A stretch of DNA of 64,000 nt. It comes from Pseudodesulfovibrio alkaliphilus. GTDB lineage: Bacteria; Desulfobacterota; Desulfovibrionia; Desulfovibrionales; Desulfovibrionaceae. The position numbers and the translations under genes are program-made. Numbering within the stretch: position 1 is the first letter of the stretch; each line of letters begins with the position of its first letter. The notes beneath the pieces were generated by a model. That model saw nothing but the letters and a program-made list of their open reading frames with translations. It was not told the DNA's origin and searched no databases. The DNA lies in the NCBI RefSeq assembly GCF_009729555.1, contig NZ_WODC01000008.1, forward strand, positions 1 through 64,000. Direction: 5' to 3'. Of this stretch, positions 58,660 through 64,000 are shown one piece after another.

Positions 58660-60381
58660 ATGATGATCGAAAAGACCGTTTTTGTGGCTCGATTCCTACC
58701 TGTCGTAGCGGTGTGCGCAGGGGTGATTGCCTGGACCGAACCCGCGTTGGCCGGAACGGATGATGTGACAATTCTGTCAGCCCGCGTGGCCCTGCTGACT
58801 TGGGCTTTGATCGGTACCGGCCTGTTGGCCGTGGTCGGAACAGTGCTCGGCGCTGTGGTCTGGTCGCGTATGACAGCAAGCAAATACAGTGAGTTGGGAA
58901 TTTCTTTGCAAAGAATCGCGGCCGGAGGATCTCGGACGGCCCTGCCCAGGGCAGGTGATGACAATATTGGAAAGATGGCTGGAGCTGTGCACCAGATTGT
59001 CAGTTTCATTGGTGAGTTAGAAAAAAGGGCAACAGAGAGCGAAAATGTAGCCCGCGAGGCGTCGCTCAAGGTTAAGTCCGCCCAGGACATGGCTGCTGCG
59101 GCTCGTGAACAGGGAGAGGCGGCCCGCTGCCATGGGCTGCTCTCGGCTGCCGAGTCGCTGGATGTGTCGGTGCAGGCCATTCGCGGTCAGTCCGGGCTGC
59201 TTGACGCGGCGTCGGACACGGCCAGCCGGGGGGCGGCCGACCAGCAGCGTTTTATCGCCGAGGCTGCTTCGGCCTTGGAGGAGATGAATGCCTCGGTGGC
59301 CGAAACGGCCACGAACGCCGAAGCGGCCGCCGCGGACGCGCAGAGGGCCATGGAGTACGCGCGGGGCGGGGCCGAGGTGGTCTCGCGCACCCTTGGCTCC
59401 ATCCGCTTGGTCTCCGACAACTCGCGGTCGCTGGTCGAGCGAGTGGCCGGCCTGGGCAGTCAGGCCGAGGGAGTGGGGCGGATCATGGGCGTGATTTCGG
59501 ACATTGCGGACCAGACCAATCTTCTGGCTCTCAATGCCGCCATTGAGGCGGCCAGGGCGGGCGAGGCCGGGCGCGGATTCGCCGTGGTGGCCGACGAGGT
59601 GCGCAAGCTTGCTGAGAAAACCATGACCGCCACCCGCGATGTGGGCGTGGCCATTGAGGGCATTCAGGATCAGGTGCGCCAGACCGTGTCCGGCGTCCGG
59701 GATATGGGCGTCTTGACCGACGAGGCCGCCGCTCTGGCCCACCAGTCGGGCGAGGCCTTGGACGAGATCGTCGCCTACGCGGGGACCAGCGCTGACCGCA
59801 TCCGTGCCATCGCTTCGGCCGCGTCCCAGCAGTCGATCGCCAGCGAGGATGTGACCCGCACCATTGCAGAGGTTCATGCCATTTCGGCCGCCACTGGAGA
59901 GTCCATGGCCGAGGCGGCAAGGGCAGTTGCCGTCCTGACCGAGCGGGTGGAGGATCTGGCCACCATGACCGACATGTTCAGACTGGTGGGCCGGGGCCGG
60001 GTGCAAGAGGTGCTGGGTGCATTGACCGCCTCGGCCGATATGCGTTCCCGCGAGCGCTCAAGGATGGAGGACGCCCTGCGCCGTGTCCTTAAGGCGAATG
60101 ATTTTCTAGAACTTCTCTACGTGACGGACGAAAAGGGGCGTCAACTGGTCAGTAATATGGGCGGCAAGGTCGCGGGCTATGGCGAGGACGCAGGGGCCTT
60201 TGGCTCCCATTGGGCATCGCGGCCCTGGTTCTCCGGGGCCATGGAGAGTCGGACTTTTTTCATCTCTGATGTTTACGAGTCTTCCGCCTCGGGGGAGAGC
60301 TGTATCACCGTGTCCTGTCCCATCATGGACGGGGATGGCAGGATCATCGGCGTCATCGCCGCTGATGTGCGTGTGGGATGA
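58660..60381 (+). CDS. Methyl-accepting chemotaxis protein with a C-terminal Cache-like sensor
   Basis: A 573-residue receptor. A signal-like segment ([20 protein letters not shown]) and a membrane segment (about 42-68) begin it, with only a very short periplasmic loop. The signalling hairpin spans about 150-440, with the conserved [20 protein letters not shown] and [18 protein letters not shown] tip. Residues of about 460-573 form a Cache/PDC-like domain ([21 protein letters not shown], then [25 protein letters not shown], then [18 protein letters not shown]). The sensor follows the signalling domain and should be cytoplasmic. The ATG at 58660 was chosen for the upstream GGGGAAG. Confidence 0.92.
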   Translation: MMIEKTVFVARFLPVVAVCAGVIAWTEPALAGTDDVTILSARVALLTWALIGTGLLAVVGTVLGAVVWSRMTASKYSELGISLQRIAAGGSRTALPRAGDDNIGKMAGAVHQIVSFIGELEKRATESENVAREASLKVKSAQDMAAAAREQGEAARCHGLLSAAESLDVSVQAIRGQSGLLDAASDTASRGAADQQRFIAEAASALEEMNASVAETATNAEAAAADAQRAMEYARGGAEVVSRTLGSIRLVSDNSRSLVERVAGLGSQAEGVGRIMGVISDIADQTNLLALNAAIEAARAGEAGRGFAVVADEVRKLAEKTMTATRDVGVAIEGIQDQVRQTVSGVRDMGVLTDEAAALAHQSGEALDEIVAYAGTSADRIRAIASAASQQSIASEDVTRTIAEVHAISAATGESMAEAARAVAVLTERVEDLATMTDMFRLVGRGRVQEVLGALTASADMRSRERSRMEDALRRVLKANDFLELLYVTDEKGRQLVSNMGGKVAGYGEDAGAFGSHWASRPWFSGAMESRTFFISDVYESSASGESCITVSCPIMDGDGRIIGVIAADVRVG

Positions 60382-60408
60382 TGGCGCCCGGAAGGATGTC
60401 TCTCTTCG

Positions 60409-60443
60409 GGCCGGAAGGGCGATGCGCCTTTCCGGTCCATTTT
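60409..60443 (+). terminator. Terminator between convergent genes
   Basis: ccggaagggcg (60411-60421) pairs with cgcctttccgg (60425-60435), one GU pair, then tccatttt. It lies between the chemoreceptor and the leftward transporter. Confidence 0.65.
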
Positions 60444-60450
60444 GCCGTTG

Positions 60451-61350
60451 TCAGCTGCGCCTTGCACCAAGGCGCATCAGCAGGTTGCCCGCAATGATGA
60501 AGCCGAGCCCGGTCAGGGTGGAAGGCAGAATGTCTTCGCCCACCAGAAAATGGATGAAGACCAGGGAGAGAAAGGGGGAGAGAAAGATGAGGTTGGCCAC
60601 CCGGGCCGTACCGCCGCCGTCGGGCATGGCCGCATATTTCATGGCCGTCAGCCATAAGGCGAAGGTCACGCCCATCTCGAAGACGCCCACATAGGCCGCG
60701 CCCAGCATTCCGGCCGGGCTTGGAGGCGGCAGTTCCGAGAATATCAGCGTGGCAGCGAGAATGATGGGCAGTCCGAAGAGGAAGTTGAGAAACAGTCCGG
60801 TGACCGGGTCGAGCGTACTGCGGGTGCTGTATATCCAGTACAAGGCCCAGATGATGGTCGACCCCAGGGCCAGGACCACGCCCAGGGGATCGGAAAAGGT
60901 CATGGATTGCAGGTTGCCGTGGGTGGAGATGACCAACACGCCAGTATAGCTGACAAGGATTGCCGCCGCATCCACAAGGCGGAGACGTTGGCCCAGCAGC
61001 GGCACGGAGAGCAGGGTCAGGGTGATGGCCCACGTGTGGTTGAGAGGTTGTGCCTCCTGGGCGGGGAGCAGATCGTAGGCCATGAACAGGATCATGTAGT
61101 ACAGGGCCGGGTTGAGTGCGCCGAGCAGGGCGCAGCGGGCCATGTCCCTGGCCGGAACACGAAGGGCCGCGCCAAGCCTGCCTCGGACCGCCAGAATGGC
61201 CGCCAGGACTGTCAGTGATGCCGTGCAGGCGCACAGGAGCAGCTGGAGCGGATCAAGATGGCGCAGGGTGAGCTTGAAGGCCGAGGCCACGGTGGACCAG
61301 ATGGCCACCGTGGCCAGGCCGAAGAGCAGGGCCTTTGTCCGGGCATTCAC
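60451..61350 (-). CDS. EamA-family (DMT) transporter
   Basis: A 299-residue protein with ten membrane segments in two EamA repeats (ALLFGLATVAIWSTVASAFKLTLRHLDPLQLLL and the second-half LGVVLALGSTIIWALYWIYS). Such carriers export amino acids or other small metabolites; the substrate is unknown. Its end is 18 bases from the next gene on the same strand (LOG-like), which is upstream of it. Confidence 0.9.
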   Translation of the reverse strand: MNARTKALLFGLATVAIWSTVASAFKLTLRHLDPLQLLLCACTASLTVLAAILAVRGRLGAALRVPARDMARCALLGALNPALYYMILFMAYDLLPAQEAQPLNHTWAITLTLLSVPLLGQRLRLVDAAAILVSYTGVLVISTHGNLQSMTFSDPLGVVLALGSTIIWALYWIYSTRSTLDPVTGLFLNFLFGLPIILAATLIFSELPPPSPAGMLGAAYVGVFEMGVTFALWLTAMKYAAMPDGGGTARVANLIFLSPFLSLVFIHFLVGEDILPSTLTGLGFIIAGNLLMRLGARRS

Positions 61351-61368
61351 GGCGCAGGGACTGACCGG

Positions 61369-62028
61369 CTAAACGATGATGTGTTTTTTGATGTAGGACA
61401 CGGCTTCCTTGGGATCGTCGGTGATCTTGAAGAGATCCAGGTCCTCTTCATTGCAGAATTCGTTGGCCACCAGTTGGTCGCGGAACCAGTCGACGAGGCC
61501 GCCCCAGAATTCGCTGCCCATGAGGACGATGGGAAAGGGCTTGATGCGGTGGGTCTGGATGAGCACCAGGGCCTCGGCCAGTTCGTCCAGGGTGCCGTAC
61601 CCGCCGGGCAGGGCCACATAGGCCATGGCGTATTTGATGAACATCAGCTTGCGGATGAAAAAGTAGCGAAAATCGCAGCGGACGTTCATGAACGGGTTGT
61701 TGTGCTGCTCCATGGGCAGGTGGATGTGCAGACCGATGGACTCGCCGCCGTTCTCAAAGGCCCCCTTGTTTCCCGCTTCCATGAGGCCGGGGCCGCCGCC
61801 GGTAATGACCGAGAACCCGGCCTGGGAAAGCATCTTGGCCAACTGCTCGGTCTGCTTGTAGAGCGGATGATCCGGCTTGACCCGGGCCGAGCCGAACATG
61901 GATACGGCCGGGCCGATGTCGGACAGGGTCTCGAACCCGTCCACTATCTCGGCCATTATCTTGAAGAGTCGCCAGGACTCCTGCATGGAAAGATCGTCGA
62001 TCATGTACTGTTTGGATCGGTGAATCAT
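61369..62028 (-). CDS. LOG-family protein (TIGR00730-type nucleotide phosphoribohydrolase)
   Basis: A 219-residue protein with the Rossmann-like LOG signatures GGGPGLMEAGN and PGGYGTLDELAEAL. Members cleave nucleoside 5'-monophosphates, such as cytokinin ribotides in plants or AMP in bacteria. The ATG at 62028 has GAGGAG seven bases upstream; a longer in-frame extension is out of character. It is transcribed leftward together with the EamA gene. Confidence 0.93.
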   Translation of the reverse strand: MIHRSKQYMIDDLSMQESWRLFKIMAEIVDGFETLSDIGPAVSMFGSARVKPDHPLYKQTEQLAKMLSQAGFSVITGGGPGLMEAGNKGAFENGGESIGLHIHLPMEQHNNPFMNVRCDFRYFFIRKLMFIKYAMAYVALPGGYGTLDELAEALVLIQTHRIKPFPIVLMGSEFWGGLVDWFRDQLVANEFCNEEDLDLFKITDDPKEAVSYIKKHIIV

Positions 62029-62211
62029 GCGTTCTCCTCGTCGTGTGTCGGGTCGGAAGGGATTTGTTGCCACCTTGCCCATTATGGGGCATGAAGACCG
62101 GGGCGGAGAACGGGTCCCGCCCCGAGCCATTGTCCAGATACACCGAATCTTTTCCTTTCGGAAGCGGATTGTTCCTGTCGGAGCCGCCCGAAAGGGCATG
62201 CGAGGATTTTG

Positions 62212-63819
62212 ATGAAGGTCACATTCATGGGAGCCGCCCGAACCGTGAGCGGCTCCTGCTACATCATCGAGTGCGCGGGCAGGCGGTTCGCCTTGGACTG
62301 CGGCCTGCACCAGGGCAACAGGGAGATCGAAAAGCGCAACTGGAACCTGGACGAGTACGGGCCCAGAAAGCTTGATTTCATCCTGCTCACCCATGCCCAC
62401 ATTGACCATAGCGGCCTGCTGCCCGCCCTGGTTTCCAAGGGGTTTCGCAGCCCGGTCTATTGCACCGGGCCGACCCGGGACCTGGTGGAGATCATGCTGC
62501 TCGACAGCGCCTACATTCAGGAGATGGAGGCCGAGTGGCTCAACCGCAAGTCCTTGCGTGTCGGATCAAAGACACACAAGCCTCTGTATGCCATCGGCGA
62601 TGCTGAAAACGCCATCCCGCTGTTGACCACGGTTGACTACGGCCAGACCTTCGAGCCCGTGCCGGGCATACGGGTGACATACAAGAACGCCGGGCACATC
62701 CTGGGGTCCGCCTTTATCGAAGTCGAGTACGATCACGAGGGCAGGCGCACCAAGGCCGTTTTTTCCGGCGATCTCGGCCGCCCTGAACAGCTCATCGTTC
62801 AGGACCCGGATGATGTGGAAGCCGCGGATTTCATCTTTCTCGAATCCACCTATGGCAACCGCAACCACCCGGACAAGGAACGCAGTCTTGATGAGTTGGC
62901 CAAGGCCATCGAGTACAGCTATGCCAACAAGGAGAAGGTGATCATCCCGGCCTTTGCCGTGGAGCGCTCCCAGCAGATCATCTATAGCCTCTTTTTGTTG
63001 CGCAAGCAGGGCCGACTGCCCCACGACATGCCCGTCTACCTGGACAGTCCCCTGGCCATCAGGGCAACGGAAATATTCAGGAAACACCCGGAATATTTTG
63101 ACGAGATAACCAGGGAATACATCAACAACGGCGAACACCCCCTGGACCTGCCCAACCTGCACTTCACCGAGAGCCGCGAGCAGTCCCAGGCCATCAACGA
63201 GTCCAAGGGTCCGGCCGTGGTCATCTCGGCCAGCGGCATGGCCAACGCGGGCCGGGTCAAACACCATCTGCGCCACAATCTCTGGCGGCCCGGAGCCAGC
63301 GTGGTCTTTGTGGGCTGGCAGGGTGTTGGCACTCCGGGCCGCAAGATCCTTGGCGGGGCAAAGAAAATCCGTCTCTTCAGCGAGGAGGTGGCCGTCGCGG
63401 CCAAAGTCTTCACCATCAACAGCTTCTCCGGTCATGCCGGTCAGGACGACCTGATGAACTGGCTGGGTTCGATGCAGGGCCGAAACGTCCAGGTCATTCT
63501 CGTGCACGGAGAGGCCGAAGTGCAGAAGGAATTCGGCGATCTGATCGGCCAGCGGTACGGATTCGAGGTCCATATTCCCGAATATATGGAGGAGCTTGAG
63601 CTGGCTCCCGGTCACGAGATGGCTGCCGTGGTGGACTTGGCTGTGGCCCGTCCCCGCGTGGATTGGGAGTTTCTGCTGCGCGATTCCGAGAACCTCTATG
63701 CGGAGCTTCGCAAGCGGGCCAAGGAGGTTCAGAACCGTCCGTGGGTGGATCAGGTCGACCTTCGCGACAGGCTGCTTGATGTCAATCGCAACCTTGTGGA
63801 ACTCATCTCGGAGATGTAG
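62212..63819 (+). CDS. Beta-CASP metallo-beta-lactamase-fold hydrolase, probable RNA nuclease
   Basis: A 535-residue protein. The metallo-beta-lactamase motif THAHIDHSG (metal ligands), a later NAGHILGSAF and GDLGR, then the beta-CASP insert (ERSQQIIYSLFLL ... ISASGMANAGRVKHHL) and the C-terminal SFSGHAGQDDLMNWL match CPSF73/RNase J-like RNA processing enzymes of the YSH1/RMMBL type. It should be an endo- or exoribonuclease; its RNA targets are unknown. It starts at 62212 with GAGG upstream, 183 bp divergent from the LOG gene. Confidence 0.93.
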   Translation: MKVTFMGAARTVSGSCYIIECAGRRFALDCGLHQGNREIEKRNWNLDEYGPRKLDFILLTHAHIDHSGLLPALVSKGFRSPVYCTGPTRDLVEIMLLDSAYIQEMEAEWLNRKSLRVGSKTHKPLYAIGDAENAIPLLTTVDYGQTFEPVPGIRVTYKNAGHILGSAFIEVEYDHEGRRTKAVFSGDLGRPEQLIVQDPDDVEAADFIFLESTYGNRNHPDKERSLDELAKAIEYSYANKEKVIIPAFAVERSQQIIYSLFLLRKQGRLPHDMPVYLDSPLAIRATEIFRKHPEYFDEITREYINNGEHPLDLPNLHFTESREQSQAINESKGPAVVISASGMANAGRVKHHLRHNLWRPGASVVFVGWQGVGTPGRKILGGAKKIRLFSEEVAVAAKVFTINSFSGHAGQDDLMNWLGSMQGRNVQVILVHGEAEVQKEFGDLIGQRYGFEVHIPEYMEELELAPGHEMAAVVDLAVARPRVDWEFLLRDSENLYAELRKRAKEVQNRPWVDQVDLRDRLLDVNRNLVELISEM

Positions 63820-63822
63820 CCG

Positions 63823-64000
63823 GTGCGGGTGGTCGGAGGTCGCTTCAAGGGGCGGTCCATCAGGACTTGTGAAGGACCGGGATACCGGCCCGCCACCATG
63901 AAGGTGCGCGAGTCCGTTTTCTCCATGCTCGCGGCCCGTGGGGTGGATTTTTCCACGGCCCGGGTGGTGGACATGTTCGCGGGCAGCGGGAGCCTGGGCA
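63823..64000 (+). CDS. rsmD: 16S rRNA (guanine966-N2)-methyltransferase RsmD, N-terminal part
   Basis: Only 59 codons fall inside the window. VRVVGGRFKGRSI, RPATMKVRESVFSML and VVDMFAGSGSLG match the RsmD opening and the SAM-binding motif. It starts at a GTG three bases after the beta-CASP stop. The 3' part lies beyond the window. Confidence 0.85.
   Translation, partial: MRVVGGRFKGRSIRTCEGPGYRPATMKVRESVFSMLAARGVDFSTARVVDMFAGSGSLG

Overview
The window looks like chromosomal core DNA of a GC-rich, Gram-negative, motile anaerobe. My best guess is Desulfovibrionales (a Desulfovibrio or Pseudodesulfovibrio relative). This is inferred from the tRNA-Leu–tig–clpP–clpX–lon order, a BamD-type outer-membrane lipoprotein, H-NOX and Cache chemoreceptors, a ThiD–ThiN fusion, MucR, and a PaaK–ACT pair. 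No rRNA or species-specific marker is present, so the assignment is tentative. About 62 protein genes are supported, plus one tRNA-Leu. There is no CRISPR array, prophage or complete mobile element; the only transposon trace is the end of a probable IS200/IS605 element at the left edge, abutting the 3' half of a TetR regulator gene.

Layout. 1-3.4 kb: IS end, TetR remnant, MucR regulator, a membrane coiled-coil protein, a MerR-like regulator with a repeated operator-like upstream region, and an unknown protein. 3.5-11.3 kb: thiDN, tRNA-Leu(UAG), then the protein-quality block tig, clpP, clpX, lon. 11.3-13.1 kb: nucleoside salvage (cdd, deoA). 13.1-15.8 kb (minus strand): unknown protein, M23 peptidase, CBS protein. 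16-21.4 kb: pcm, a DUF368 lipid carrier, Mrp ATPase, pgsA, FtsB-like and TPR proteins, a lipoprotein. 21.5-29.3 kb: fbp, tsaD, trxA, trxB, bamD, an unknown protein, an EF-G paralogue, a DUF2062 protein.

29.4-34.9 kb is the most distinctive locus: a chemoreceptor with a C-terminal haem-binding H-NOX domain, followed by cheA and cheB. 34.9-36.3 kb: DUF190 and CrcB (fluoride), CYTH protein. 36.4-39.8 kb: clpS-clpA-aat, a complete N-degron recognition and tagging set. 40.4-45.3 kb: uvrB, ligA, dapB. 45.4-50 kb: a pentapeptide-repeat membrane protein of foreign-looking composition, cardiolipin synthase, MATE exporter, orphan HPt protein. 50.3-55.3 kb (minus strand): rtcB, rsgA, ACT protein, phenylacetate-CoA ligase. 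55.7-64 kb: nitroreductase, rsfS, gpmI, zinc-ribbon protein, a second chemoreceptor with a C-terminal Cache-like domain, an EamA transporter, a LOG-family protein, a beta-CASP metallo-hydrolase, and the start of rsmD.

Most of the content is ordinary housekeeping. The best candidates for new biology are the H-NOX receptor with its linked CheA and CheB, the two receptors that carry their sensors after the signalling domain, the TGATCA-rich MerR-like locus, the lysine/alanine/proline tail on trigger factor, and the terminator-like hairpin in the paaK leader. All functional calls come from reading motifs; no database search was run.
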